Assembly: GCA_900323505.1 (NCBI GenBank)
Contig: OOIN01000037.1
Coordinates: 434,001-498,000, forward strand
Length of the DNA: 64,000 bases
DNA from: Ustilago trichophora
Lineage: Eukaryota; Basidiomycota; Ustilaginomycetes; Ustilaginales; Ustilaginaceae
Direction of reading: 5' to 3'
A program made the translations under genes and the position numbers. The notes under the pieces are model-generated. The model saw only the letters and a list, made by a program, of their open reading frames with translations, had not been told where the DNA came from and made no database searches. Shown piece after piece: positions 19,004 through 29,911 of the stretch. The stretch's first letter is position 1. Each line of letters begins with the position of its first letter.

Positions 19004-22000
19004 ACGCTTCTATCCATGGTCGCAGTGCGGATGAAGTCGGCACGAGTGTTGAGGCGAGCCACGCTATTCGGAGCCATTGTATCCCAGTAAGGAGTGTGGC
19101 ATGGCGTGGCAGTGTTGATAGACTGGGCGGTGGTGGTGGTGGTGGTGGCGTCAGCAGTGGCGTTGGGGGTGGTGTTAGGGGCGGCAGGTGAGCTTGCAGA
19201 GGCCTCGGCACGGCGATTGAGGTGGTCTAGAAGAAGACCAAATGTTGAGTTGTCGAGCTTGTTCTTCTTCAGATGAGTATCCAAAGAAGACAAGTTGGAG
19301 GGATAATTGCCCTCAATCGACTGCAGAAGCCTGGTGTTGAAGAAGGGAACGCTACTTGTAGAAAGTAAGCGCCTCAGCTCAGATCTCTGCGCGCTGTTGC
19401 GCATGATTGTCGCCTCGAGCATCCCACCTTTGTGCCCGCTTGTGGGAACTTGGCCCATAAGGCCGTTGAAGCGTTCAAATGGTAGCGAGGAATAGTGCCG
19501 TGGCGATCCAAAACGTCGTATGAAGTCTGGAAGGTGGGTAACGTTATGGTTGTTAAACGTTAGCCAGCCCGGTCCCAGAAGCTGGCTCTGACTGTTGTTG
19601 TATTTGTTGATGTAGTCGCCGAGCTTATCGACTTCGTCACCGTCGAGATCGCCACTGATGAGCTCCACGATGCTGCAGAGCAGCATCGCTGACCGGAACA
19701 CGCTCCTTACACGCTTCTGTCCGGCAAGAAGCGGCCGATTGGTGGCATTGTCCGCAGCTTGAGGCCCAGCGGTGCCCTCATCGGCGTCGATGTCTAGAGT
19801 GACATCGACGCTTGTACTTGGGACCGCCTGGTCTGGGTCTCTGCGCGTGGTCAGCGAGAAGATGAGCTCCTCGTCGTCGTCGCCAGAGAGAGAAGTGCTC
19901 CAGAGTTGCATAAGGATGAAGGGAAGCAACACTCGGAAGAGCACCTCCCACTGCTCTGCGGTCGGATTGCCGCCGCTCTTGCTGCCAATCTGCCTATTTG
20001 GACCGTAGATATTGGTCGGGAGCAAGGCGTTCGCAATGACAGACTGCGCTTCGGGCAATCGCTTCCCGATCTCGTTGCAATGCTCAATCAGGAAGCGATG
20101 CCAAAAGCGTTTGCACAAGCCGAGGTGTACGGCGTGCATGATGTCTGGTGGGCAGCTATCGACGGCATTGAAGTAGGGTAGCCTGTCGATAGCCACCGGT
20201 CGAAAGCCTGCCGCCGTCCTTACTTCTGTGGTCCTGCGACGCATCCTACTGATCAGGCTACCGCCTTCCTCTTCCTGATCCGTGAGGCCGAGCTTTTCGC
20301 CTTGCTTAGGGCAGTAGGCGCAAATGGTGCCCTTACGGTATTTGAGGGCAAACCCGGCAACTTTTGCCCGGGCAGGTGTGTCGGCAACAACCATGTTGAG
20401 GCGTGCCTTGACGAGCTCGCCTTGGACCGGATGACCAAAGGTCTTGAGGACCTTGCCGCGAAGATCGAAGTCCAGAAGCTCGTCAACGATGAGGTCGAGA
20501 AACTTCTGCAGCCTTGTCGCCGACGACTCTTTAGGACCAGGCAGCAAGCCAACAAGGTGGATGCCAAGGCAGCGCCGGTCATGAGTGGTGAGTCGGGCAG
20601 GCAGATTGTCGATCCTCAGCAGTATTGCTCCCGTCGAATGCCATTCGTGGAACTTGCCCTTCTGTGGACCAAACCAGTCAACCGAAAGCGTGACCTTGAG
20701 GTTCAGTCCAGCTGCGACAAACGGAGCATGCTCGTGGTGGCATCAACATCGGCATTCCTCTGCACCGCTATCGCAGTCTTCCAGCCAGGCTGGCCCGGTG
20801 ATAATCTCACCGTAGCGCCGCCGATGAGCCGAGGTCCCACGGTTGTGTGTGGAGCCAGTTCGACGATGAGTCGTGGTGGCAGCGCTGGTAGAGTCGGAAG
20901 GGGCAGACGTGGGAGCTGATGCTTCTTCAAGCACGACCATCCAGTCCTTCAATGAGTTGTAGTACTTGGGATCCATCAGCACGTCGGAGAAGATAGATTC
21001 CAACGTGTGATGGCAGTACAGCTGAGTTGGACGGTGGGTTTGCTCGCGCAGAAGCTGAGCACCGCAAGCGCATTGGATGGATGGAGGCCTAGGAAGATCA
21101 GTGCCGTTCCACAGCGTCAGCTCACCGCAATGCGGACAGACAAGGTACTGTTCGAAGTCACTGTGCATGCCAAGCCGTTGTCGCACCGATGCAGGAGTTA
21201 CGAGCATCGATAGCGGCGGTGGAGGTAGTGGCGGAGGCAGCAGCTGCGATGACGACAAACGTTCCCTTTGTTGATCCAGAGAGCTAGGCCCGAAGCAACC
21301 AGAGCTTTGAGATGGAGGACATGACTGGGACAATGAATCTTCAGCTCTGTGCACTGAAGCTGGTGGCGGTGGCGAGGGCTGGGACGGTGACTGAGGAGGC
21401 GGCGGGCAAGGAGGGGTAGGGCAAGTCAGAGAATTGGCATCGACAGCAAAGGCGCAAAAGCGACTCAAGACATGCAACACAAAAGTGAGATACAGTGTCG
21501 CCATCGTGTTTGAGAGTCCGTGGAACGTCATGAGGTACATGACGAAGATGTAGTTGACCATCGCAAATTGGCCACGCTGCTGCTGCAGTGGGTCGACGAT
21601 GGTCTCTTCCACGGACTCGATGGCGTGGTCGGGTTGTCCTGCGTTTGAATCGAGTAACAGAGCACGCACAAGCGAGAAACAACTGGCCTGCGAAGTGACA
21701 GATAGATTGTTGTCTTCGATGGAGGCAGAGGCAGTGTCTGTGGCGTTAAATGCGTCTGCTTCGTCGATACTTGCAAAGTCTGTGTTGTCGAGGCTGCTCA
21801 CGGCGTCAGGCAAGTCTGGAAATGGAGGCAGAGCGTCACTGATGTCAGCGTCACTTTCTTTGGCCTCCTGATCCGTATCGCCACCGTCGGAGGAGTAAGC
21901 AACCAGCGCATTGTCAGTGTCGGCTTTGGCAAATGGGGGATTGCCTAGGCGCCGCCTCTTCCATTGCTCCCCTTGAGCGTCAGGCTCTGATTGAGCGAGT

Positions 22001-22240
22001 TCAGCCGGAGAAGGGAGGAGAGAGATGGGCGAGGATGGTGACGTTGAGGTTGCTGCTGCTGTTGCTGGATGAGCTCGAGACACAACTGCCCAAGAGGCCA
22101 TGCTCGCTGTGCGACGTTGTGCTTTGGTTTGATGCCACCGCCATTGCTCATACGTGACGACTCTGCCGTCCTCGCCACAGTCGTGACACTTGCAGAGTCT
22201 GGGCTTGTGGCCCGACCTGCTAGGTGAAACATTGACCATG
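19004..22240 (-). pseudogene. Tnp2-like transposase, main body with nonsense codon
   Basis: Minus-strand transposase of a CACTA/Plavaka-like DNA transposon. It starts at the ATG near 22240 (MVNVSPSRSGHKPRL), followed by a zinc-like motif CKCHDCGEDGRVVT and a long acidic, Pro-rich region. Next come CPHCGELTLWNGTDLP, then VTLSVDWFGPQKGKFHEW, LPGPKESSATRLQKFLDLIV, DTPARAKVAGFALKYRKGTICAYCP and DSCPPDIMHAVHLGLCKRFWHRF. This block order is typical of basidiomycete Tnp2 transposases. An in-frame TGA at 20743-20745 (after ECRC) separates two parts that stay in one frame, so it is a nonsense mutation and not a frameshift. The gene is then cut at 19004 by the LTR element. The product is predicted to be non-functional, unless the stop is an assembly error and another copy exists elsewhere. 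Confidence 0.85.
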
Positions 22241-23506
22241 GCAGAGGGGTTTAGGACGGCGAGAGAGTCGAAGAGCTTGTTTTGGTGAGGGGTGGCAGCA
22301 ATAGCGGACAGACAGCAACAACGAATACACGGCGAGGTGCCTATGAAGGCTTCCACCAAGCAATCGGAGGATTCGCAACGACGTGACTGGACGAGAGCAA
22401 AGGCACCGAGGTAAGGAAACAAGAGAATGATCATTAACCCTGTGCTGCCGTCGACGGTCAATCAACGCCGTTGGTCGTCCAACAAAGCTGTGAACTGGCG
22501 GAGGAGCGGGGGAGGGAGGGGGGAAGGGGGGGGAAGGGGGGAAGTCGAGTTTCGGGGCTTGAACCCTAGGTCGTGCTGCCGCCAAAACAAAACCAAGCCA
22601 GAGAGCGACCAACTCTCCTGGCGGCGGGGCCCCGGCGGATTGGGGTTGTCGGTCTACGACCAGGACATGCACCTGCCAATCGTAGATGTCTTTAGCGTCC
22701 GGGATTAAATCGGACGGTGGCTGTTGAGGGGGGGCATGAGGCCTGATTTGCCTCCAGGGAGCCACGGCTGCACTTGTGCAGCAAACAGGAAGTGATTGAA
22801 GATATTGCGAGGGAAAGGAGAGGGAACTGGTTGGATGGCGAGGAGTGGATGACCAGCAAGTCCAAAGACGGGAGGAGAGGTTGGATAATCTTGAGCGTTG
22901 ATGAAGTTGAGCGACTGGTTGACAATCAACCTTAAGCGTTGATCAAGTGAGTGACTAGTTGAGACGGCGAGACCTGTTGGACTGTCGAGCGAGGCATGCG
23001 CGCCTGTGGCTGAATTTGAGATGGTTCTGTATCGTGAGACAGGTTGGAGAGAGGCGCTGGGGTAAAGTTCTGGCTGCGAGCCTGTCATGGCCGGCTCGAA
23101 ACGGCAAAGAAGGAGAAAAGGGGTCAAACGGTGATGGTGATGGTGGTTGAGGAGGTCGGTGAAGGTGATGATGAGCTTGGTCGAAAACAGATTTGGCTAA
23201 GTCAAAATTAAAAAGATTGCTGCGCATTGTTAGATTAGCATTATGTAATCATTACACGCCTACTGGCCTGACCAATCTCCGCAACAAAGCGCTATAGCCT
23301 CAGCCACGATTCATCTTCACAACCATCAGGCCTCTTTCCTTCGATTTGACAATGGATCAGGCTTTCTTTCTTTGGCTCGACGCTGGACACCTCCAAATAC
23401 GGCTCGAACAAGACACATACTGGGCGCAACTCGAGCAAATTCGATTCACAGATGCGATCACTTCAAAGTAAGTACATTGACTAGGGTTGTGATTTTGCAG
23501 GAGGTA
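22241..23506. other. Spacer between the two transposon ORFs
   Basis: About 1.3 kb between transposase start and second ORF stop. Short minus frames (for example around 22955-23227) are Pro/His/Ser-rich and show no family. A G-run cluster at 22504-22545 (several G3 to G9 runs on the plus strand) could form quadruplex structures. No gene is called. Confidence 0.4.
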
Positions 23507-25315
23507 TTAGGGACGACGACGACGGCCTTGGGGTGGATGGCTGCTGGGACCAGCCTCAGTGAAGTGCTCTTCGCCACGACCTGAGTGCACAACAAGGTCG
23601 TCAGCCTCATCGGCGTCAGCTTCGCTCGCACCGGCATCGCTATCTTGGGTCCCGAGGAAGAGGTTGGAGTCTTCGCTTTGGGACAAGACGCGATGGACAG
23701 GATAGGGCGGGTGCTGGCCCCACTGCTCTGCATCGTGGATGGTCGAGCTGCTGGGTCCGGGAAGGATCGTGTTGTGCGAGACCTCCTGGACGGCTGATGG
23801 AAACAGTCTCGAAAACTCGAGGCTGACCATCCAGCGTTCGATGGAGCTTGGCAACGGCTCGACTTGGGATTCGAGAGGGGGATAGCTTACGGGGGAGGAT
23901 CCGAGTCTTTGCCTTACCTGGCTGGATGGTAGAACTTGCGCTAACGCCATCGCTTCCCTCCTCTTGTCTGTCTCTTCCAGGGCCTCGTGCAATTCCAGCG
24001 ATCTCCAGCAGGGAATCGTTTTTCGCATCGCTCCAGTGCGACTTGCGCCACCACCGACACCACTGCCACCGCTCACATCACCGACACCGCTTGCACCACC
24101 GCCATGACCTGCAAGACGATTAGTAAGTTCTTGGCTCGACTCGTTTGGTTCCGTTTCGGTCTCGTTGCTCGTTGGATTGGTGGTTCCGTTGTCCGCCGCA
24201 TCAGCTGCCTCAGCGTCAGTTACCTCCGCACTAGCCGCCTCTGGGATGGCGAAGTTGGTGCGGTGGTACTGACGCCACAGAGCTTCATCACGAGTCAGGA
24301 CAGCAGTGCGTTTGTCGCACTTCTTCTTGACTCGATTGATTCTCCTTCGGCGGGCATCTCTTGCAAGTTTGCGGTCGGGATTGCTGGCGTCGCGTTGCTG
24401 CGTGCGCCAATCCTTCATCATCTGTTGAAGGGAGGCGAGGCAGACTTGAACAGTGGTGTCGGGATGCCCCTCATCGCCGTCTTGACGCAGGTCTTCGATT
24501 CGTTTTTGGAAAGATGGATCTTGGCGTGCCAGGTCGGAGATGATGTCGGTGACGAGCCCAGTATAGGCTGTTGCCGACTTTGACCAGTCAATTCGAAGCA
24601 CTGGAGCGCCATAGAGGGCAAGGGGACTCGATTCGAATGGCGGCAATGGGTCTTTCTGCCCAAGGCCCATTTGCTTTCGAAGCTCTCTCCGAAAGGGTCC
24701 TTGCAGCTCCTTATTCGGCTTGATGCCTCCTCCGCCCTTGCGCTGCGGATGGAGGGGAGGCAACGATGGCTTGTTGGCGTTGGCGGCAAGCGTGCTAGCT
24801 GGGCTAATGCGCTTTAGCAGTGCATCTTGCCAGTGCAGGGTCTGCACGATGGTGTGCCGGTCGGCCTGGCTCTTGGCAAGCTTCGTCTCCAGTGTGCTGA
24901 CTTGTTCTTGGAGACGGCGGAGCTGTTGGTGGACTTGGCTGTTGGATACGCCTGTCGGTCTGTCAGCTGTGTTGTTCTGACTGTTCTCGGCCAGAGGTTG
25001 CGCGCCAATGTTCTCGGCCAGAGGTTGCGCGCCAGAGTCAACAGCAGCGAAAGGAGGAGCTCTCGAAGCAATCTCGGGCAGCGACTCAAAGAATGCTGTT
25101 GCCTCTTGAAAGTCTTGCTCGACGACAACCATTGACTCCGAAGTGCAAGCAACAGGTGAATTGGCCTCGACCGAGCTCAAAGGCAAGCTGTCCGGCGGGT
25201 CGTTTGGCGGCTCGATGTTGGCCCTTGGTTGCTGTGGCGCCCTGGATATGGCTTGTTGGTTGTCGTTTGCTCCTCTCCCTCTCCGTGTTGATTTTCGGAC
25301 TCTTTTTGGCGGCAT
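23507..25315 (-). CDS. Transposon-associated coiled-coil protein (second ORF)
   Basis: An uninterrupted 602-residue ORF starting at ATG 25315 (MPPKRVRKSTRRGRG). A basic N-terminus is followed by an acidic/Ser stretch and a coiled coil near residues 125-170 (QLRRLQEQVSTLETKLAKSQ). A conserved-looking middle follows (WSKSATAYTGLVTDIISDL, then KLARDARRRRINRVKKKCDKR), then a Gly/Ser-rich low-complexity part and an acidic C-terminus. Similar middle regions with lysine/arginine-rich KRKxxRxxRRxx segments occur in basidiomycete proteins of unknown function found with Tnp2-type transposons; this is from memory of the family and not from a search. It shares orientation with the transposase and lies about 1.3 kb upstream of it, so I infer a second transposon gene. 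Its role is unknown. Confidence 0.55.
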   Translation of the reverse strand: MPPKRVRKSTRRGRGANDNQQAISRAPQQPRANIEPPNDPPDSLPLSSVEANSPVACTSESMVVVEQDFQEATAFFESLPEIASRAPPFAAVDSGAQPLAENIGAQPLAENSQNNTADRPTGVSNSQVHQQLRRLQEQVSTLETKLAKSQADRHTIVQTLHWQDALLKRISPASTLAANANKPSLPPLHPQRKGGGGIKPNKELQGPFRRELRKQMGLGQKDPLPPFESSPLALYGAPVLRIDWSKSATAYTGLVTDIISDLARQDPSFQKRIEDLRQDGDEGHPDTTVQVCLASLQQMMKDWRTQQRDASNPDRKLARDARRRRINRVKKKCDKRTAVLTRDEALWRQYHRTNFAIPEAASAEVTDAEAADAADNGTTNPTSNETETEPNESSQELTNRLAGHGGGASGVGDVSGGSGVGGGASRTGAMRKTIPCWRSLELHEALEETDKRREAMALAQVLPSSQVRQRLGSSPVSYPPLESQVEPLPSSIERWMVSLEFSRLFPSAVQEVSHNTILPGPSSSTIHDAEQWGQHPPYPVHRVLSQSEDSNLFLGTQDSDAGASEADADEADDLVVHSGRGEEHFTEAGPSSHPPQGRRRRP

Positions 25316-26683
25316 CAGGACAGACGGTTTGGTTTGGAATGTTCCGTTTGCATGGATTGATGGTCACAAGAGAGGATGGTTTGGCATCGCTCGAACATAC
25401 ACACTCGTGTCTGCTGGCATCCAAACTTGTCGACCGGGACTTCAAGCAGGCAGATGGCCACTCTAGATGGTCTCAAGCAGCTCAGGTGGCTCGTTTGGCT
25501 GTTATCCACGGCGTCGAGGCGCTGAAACTGCATAGCTTGCTCAGTCTTGACCGATACGAGCCTCATACTGACTCAAACTCACTCTTTTGCTCGCCATCAG
25601 CGCTTCCACCACCATCTCAAACTTTGCTTCGAGGCCAGCGACTAGCCAGATGACTCATCCTCGATCTTGACGGTGTCAGCAGGCAGGATGTGCAGGCACT
25701 GTGGCAGTGTCTGCTCCAACTCGCGGGACTCCAACTCGCGGGAGAGGGGCCCAAGCGTGCTCAGTACTTAACCTGCGCGCATGTGCAAATTTCTCTTTCT
25801 TCCCGACTCCATCCATCCATCCGCTCACAACCTTGCCACCCCATCCATCCGCCCATTTTCACGGCCTCCCCTCACCATTAGTCGTAAGTGCTGGTCTCGA
25901 GTTCGAAGTTGCTGTTGTCGCGTCTTGCTACTTTGCAGTAGATCCGCTAAACATCTCTTTCTGTATGTCTTTCCCACAGCGAGGAGAGGGTATTTGCCAT
26001 CACAGGCCATGCTTTCTCTTCGAGCACCAACTTCCTCAGGACCGCCGCCAAGGCTCTTCTCGCCCGTGGCTATGCCACCACCGTCGCCGAGAAGGCTGCC
26101 ACTCTCGTATCGACAGCTCTCTCTGTTCTTTCGTCGAGGTATTCAACATTTCCATCGTCTGTTCGCGTCTCGTCAAAGGCATCCTGGCACACAAGCGCAG
26201 CGTGCAAAATCAGCATCTCTCAACCACCACAACGACCTATTCGTCCTTTTGCTGATCCTGCTGTTGCTGCTGTTGCCGACGCCTCCGCTGCAATCTACAT
26301 CTGTTCCTCCCTTCGACAAAGCATCAGGATCTCGCTCTGCTCCACCGCGATTCGTACCTTGAGTCGAGATTTTTCGGTCACACATCAGGGTTGATCAGCA
26401 CCTCGGAGCATCCGTGTCTTCGGCTTTCTACAAGGAGACAGTCCTATGACGACTCGACCGTTTGGAACATCCGAATCTCTCTGATCCGCATCGATCCATC
26501 TTGAACTGCGTCGTCGTCCACATCCCATCGACTTGCCCAAATCCGACGCAAGACTCAGCCGATTCGCTTCCCGAGGCGCACACTTCGACACTCTGGGATC
26601 AGTATCTCGACGCAACTCCCATTTCGAATCGACTCGACTCGGCACGTTCCTACTGACCTCGCAACAGGTCCGTTCAGGAGGAT
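25316..26683. other. Right transposon flank and NST1 upstream region
   Basis: Nearly 1.4 kb without a supportable gene. It contains a direct repeat of CTCCAACTCGCGGGA (near 25717-25746) and a CACTGTGGCAGTG near-palindrome at 25698, which might mark the DNA-transposon end but has no clear partner on the left. The last 700 bases are CT-rich and probably form the NST1 promoter and 5' leader. Confidence 0.4.
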
Positions 26684-28621
26684 ATGGCCAAGTCAAAGCT
26701 GCCTCGCTCCACGCCAGCGGCGCGCGGTGCAGCCGTTGCCCCACCCAAGCTGGCCAACGCTGCTCAGCACCAACATCCTTCTCAGCCGTCCACACCAGCT
26801 CCCATGCAGCACCCCAAGCAACCCGTCGCCGGCGCATCTACGCCGCCACGATCAGTCTCCCCCGTCTCCAATCACAACGCAGACACCGCTGCCCTCTCTT
26901 CCGCCAAGAAAAAGAAGAAGAAGTCCAAATCCAAGGCAAAGGATTCAGACTTTATCGACGATCACGAATACGACCTTCAGTCTGCGGCTGCGCTCGGCCA
27001 GCGTCCTCGTTCGCCTGCTTCGCTTGCGGCCAGGGCACAGGCACAGGCTCAGCTCTTGGCAGCAGCAAGCGAACTCTACCGAAGGATCGAGGGCGACGCG
27101 CAAGGGATCCCCGATGACGATGCCTATTGGACTTCGCTCCCTGCGCATCTGAGAACCTTTATTCGCAACGCTTTGCCTCTTGGTCAGTTCCCTCCAGCAG
27201 CACAAGCTGCCCTGAACGATAATGCAAACGACCCTGCCAATCGTCACGCTTCGACCCAAGCCATGATCGCCGTCGCTCAACAGTTGGCACAGGCTGCGCA
27301 TGCATCCCAGCGCCATCTCCAGCAGTATCCGCCCGGCACTCACCCCTACCCGCCACTGCCCTTCGATGCATCTATCTTTGCCGACTTGGCACTGCATCCT
27401 GACCAGGCGTTGCCCTTGCACCCTCACCCAAATGCCGCCAACAGTGCGCACCTCGGTTCGACCAACGGCTCTTACGCACAGTACGCCTCCAGCGCGAACC
27501 CGCCTCCCACGCAGCCACCCGTCGAGCCACTGCCACCTCCCGTTGTCCTCTACGACAACTTCGACGACGAGATCGATCGATTCGACGACGATGGAGACGA
27601 CGGCGCTCAGTACTATGACGACGGAGAGCTCGAGGAGGAGGACGAGGTTCTCGATGCCCAAGGCGGCCTTCTTCGTGCTCGCGAGCGTGTCTGGATGCAG
27701 GATGGCGCAGATCACGCGCATAGAGCCAACGGTATGGCTGTCCATCCGGATGAACTGCGCTCTGCGAGTAAGAACAAAAAGAAGAAGAAGAAGAAGAAGA
27801 AAGGTGGCGCTGGAGCCAGAAATGGACATGGCGATGACGAAGCACACGAGATTGAAGTCGAAGTGCCTCTGCCGCCCAAGCCCGTCCCCAACCACCCGCC
27901 TCCCTCAACCAACGTCTCTTCGGTCGCTCGTAACTCGAATCCACCACCTCCCAGCTCGCGAGCCGCTGGCAAACAGCCAATGACCTTCAACTCAACCGGC
28001 AAGACGCCAGCAAGACCCGCCAACGGCGTTCCACCTTCGTCCAACTCGGGCAAGCGCTTGGTCTCGTCCTCGACCCACGGACAGCAACCCGCAGCTAATC
28101 CACCGACCAACAACGCAAAGATCTGGTCGACCAGCTCGGCAGAGGAGCGCGAACGCATCAAGGAATTCTGGCTCGGTCTCTCAATGAAGGATAGGCAGAA
28201 GCTCGTCCAAGTCGAGAAGGAGACGATCCTCAAGAAGATGAAGGAGCAGCAAAAGTTCCTCTGCAGCTGTGCTGTCTGTAGCCGCAAGCGTTCCGCTATC
28301 GAGGAGGAACTGGAAGTGCTCTGCGATGCCTACTACGACGAGCTCGAAGAGTATGCCAACCATCAACAGCGATGGGCAAGCAGCGGCGGCACGATCCCTC
28401 CTCCACCCGGCCCTGGACCGTTCCCCGGCAGCGTTGCACTTGACGCCTCTGGCGCTGTTATTGGCGGCGACCCTCTCTCTTGCACAAGGGCGGAACAATG
28501 CTCCTTCCTGAGGAAGGTCAGGATCCGGTGGCCTAAGCTTAGTTTCCGTACGAAAGGTTTCTGCGCACCAACCTTGGGTAAGTTCCCCGAATCCCGAAGC
28601 CGCTCACTTCATTGCGCTTAA
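26684..28621 (+). CDS. NST1: NST1 stress-response protein, N-terminal part only
   Basis: Nst1 is a fungal cytoplasmic protein linked to salt-stress sensitivity and mRNA/P-body biology. Here the ORF starts [15 protein letters not shown] and includes a lysine tract ([12 protein letters not shown]), an acidic segment near residue 300, and a second Lys10 tract from AAG repeats near 27777. The conserved Nst1 block lies at about residues 474-575, with [40 protein letters not shown] and [12 protein letters not shown]. Family members usually continue for several hundred residues with a long charged coiled coil. Here the recognisable sequence ends near 28480 (VIGGDPLS) and about 45 unrelated codons lead to a stop at 28621. 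A GTAAGT donor at 28578 and a CAG acceptor at 28629-28631 could splice the frame into the following ORF. The gene is therefore truncated or chimeric. Confidence 0.75.
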   Translation: MAKSKLPRSTPAARGAAVAPPKLANAAQHQHPSQPSTPAPMQHPKQPVAGASTPPRSVSPVSNHNADTAALSSAKKKKKKSKSKAKDSDFIDDHEYDLQSAAALGQRPRSPASLAARAQAQAQLLAAASELYRRIEGDAQGIPDDDAYWTSLPAHLRTFIRNALPLGQFPPAAQAALNDNANDPANRHASTQAMIAVAQQLAQAAHASQRHLQQYPPGTHPYPPLPFDASIFADLALHPDQALPLHPHPNAANSAHLGSTNGSYAQYASSANPPPTQPPVEPLPPPVVLYDNFDDEIDRFDDDGDDGAQYYDDGELEEEDEVLDAQGGLLRARERVWMQDGADHAHRANGMAVHPDELRSASKNKKKKKKKKKGGAGARNGHGDDEAHEIEVEVPLPPKPVPNHPPPSTNVSSVARNSNPPPPSSRAAGKQPMTFNSTGKTPARPANGVPPSSNSGKRLVSSSTHGQQPAANPPTNNAKIWSTSSAEERERIKEFWLGLSMKDRQKLVQVEKETILKKMKEQQKFLCSCAVCSRKRSAIEEELEVLCDAYYDELEEYANHQQRWASSGGTIPPPPGPGPFPGSVALDASGAVIGGDPLSCTRAEQCSFLRKVRIRWPKLSFRTKGFCAPTLGKFPESRSRSLHCA

Positions 28622-28631
28622 CTTAACTCAG

Positions 28632-29665
28632 TGCTTTGTACAACTTTGCTCATCACTTTGCTCATCACTTCGTACAACATCATTTGCCCTGAGTATCGTT
28701 CAGCGCACTATGGTCAACACGCTCATCGCTCAACTCATTCAGCTCGTTCAACCCCCGCTCCAACTCATATCGGTCAACTCGTATCGGTGCTTCGCACGCT
28801 GGATCAGCTCATTCCTCGCATCATGGCTCACACCGAAGACGTCATTCTAGGCAACCGCATTGGCAAGGAAGGTCTCGAATACAAGGTCCTGCTGGGCCAG
28901 GCGGATACCGCGGTTTGGCTGCCCGTCGTCACATTGCGTCAATTGGGTCTGAGCGAAAAGCTCGATCAGTTCAGCCAGCAGCAGTTTCGTACGATGAAAC
29001 CCCAACCTTGTTTGCCGATCAAGCGCCTTAGTCTGGGCGACTTGTTCTGTACACCAACCGAGATCCCAGCCCAATTCTGGAAGGAGATCAAGCGCACGAG
29101 ACCTCTGACACCTGTGGTTCTTCCACTGCTCGCTCCACCCTCTTCGCCCATCCACACGCCGCCCATCCACACGCCGCCCATCCACACGCCGCCCATCCAC
29201 ACGCCGCCCATCCACACGCCCAACCCCTCTTTGCTGACACTTCGTTCACCTTCACCGATGCAGCTGGACGACCACCCACCCCCGCCCGCTTTACCTCAAT
29301 CGCCTGTCGTTGTATCAGAGTCGGCAGACTCACCTTCTCAATCATCGATCGTCTACTCGCCTTCATTCCCAATATCGTCAACCCAGCGCATCAAGAAGCG
29401 CAGTTACCGGTGCGTTAGCGAGTCCCCAGTCGACGAACCATCAAGCAAGCGCCATGCATCTCACCAGTCCACGCTCAGCGCTCAGCACGAGCCGGATACT
29501 GCTGCACGCTCCACCAAAGTCGATCAGGCCACGCAAACTGACTTCGAGCTAGCAGAGTCTCACATCGAGCATCAGACTTGTGGACCAGCAAGTGTATTCG
29601 CCATTGAGTTCGATAGCACCAGCGCCTCCCGATTCTTTGGTAAGCAGACAGTCCGCCTTTCTTGA
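28632..29665 (+). CDS. ORF with chromodomain-like start and PIHTP repeats
   Basis: The open frame can be entered by the 54-nt intron 28578-28631 after NST1, or by its own ATG at 28824 (MAHTEDVILGNRIGKEGLEY). The segment ILGNRIGKEGLEYKVLLGQADTAVWLPV has the spacing of a chromodomain (ILxxRI, EYxV, WxP) but lacks several usual aromatics, so this is tentative. Five copies of a 15-nt unit encode PPIHT repeats (29148-29222), followed by a Ser/Pro-rich region and an acidic tail ending near FAIEFDSTSASRFF. A further GTAAGC donor sits near 29640, so the gene may have another exon. It lies in the mobile-element island, next to a foldback element. Its function is unknown and it may be transposon-derived. 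Confidence 0.4.
29148..29222 (+). repeat. 15-bp tandem repeat, five copies
   Basis: Five near-identical tandem copies of CGCCCATCCACACGC inside the preceding ORF. The 15-nt period keeps frame and encodes repeated P-I-H-T-P. It could be coding or a young minisatellite. Confidence 0.9.
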
Positions 29666-29864
29666 CGTGACTTACGTTCAGCATGCATAACTCAGCATTG
29701 ACGCTACGCAAAAAGGTGTGACGTGGCGACTTGTCCAGTAGCAGTTTGATCACCTCCTCCCTCGTTCAGCCGTTCGAGCACTTCAGCAACTGTGTCTCAC
29801 AATTTCGTTTCACGCAAGCACGCTCTGATAATCTAACCCATGGTCATTATGCTCATATGATTGC

Positions 29865-29911
29865 GCTGACGGCCATGGATGATGGTAGCACCATCATCCA
29901 TGGCCGTCAGC
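29865..29911. repeat. Perfect 22-bp inverted repeat with 3-nt loop
   Basis: Arms at 29865-29886 and 29890-29911 are exact complements (starting GCTGACGGCCATGG), separated by AGC. It lies between the chromo-like ORF and the right foldback element. As RNA it would form a very stable hairpin; as DNA it would form a cruciform. It may be an internal part of the foldback insertion. Confidence 0.9.

Larger units (their letters stand above)
10779..25315 (-). mobile_element. Tnp2-family (CACTA/Plavaka-like) DNA transposon, broken
   Basis: These are minimum bounds only. They cover the transposase gene (22240 to 10779, minus) and the co-oriented second ORF (25315-23507, minus). The transposase has the N-terminal CxxCG zinc-like motif, the LPGPKE block and the DIMHAVHLGL block seen in basidiomycete Tnp2 proteins. 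It is inactive as sequenced, carrying one in-frame TGA and an inserted LTR retrotransposon. I could not find matching terminal inverted repeats near 9.5-10.7 kb or 25.4-25.8 kb, so the true ends, and whether the minisatellite lies inside, remain open. Confidence 0.6.

Noticed and set aside
23466..23505. Plus-strand mini-intron with GTAAGT and TTTGCAG
   Set aside because: It would be under 40 nt, and no plus-strand exon on either side has coding character.
26945..27895. 316-codon minus-strand ORF
   Set aside because: It is antisense to NST1 low-complexity sequence, and the predicted peptide has no domain.
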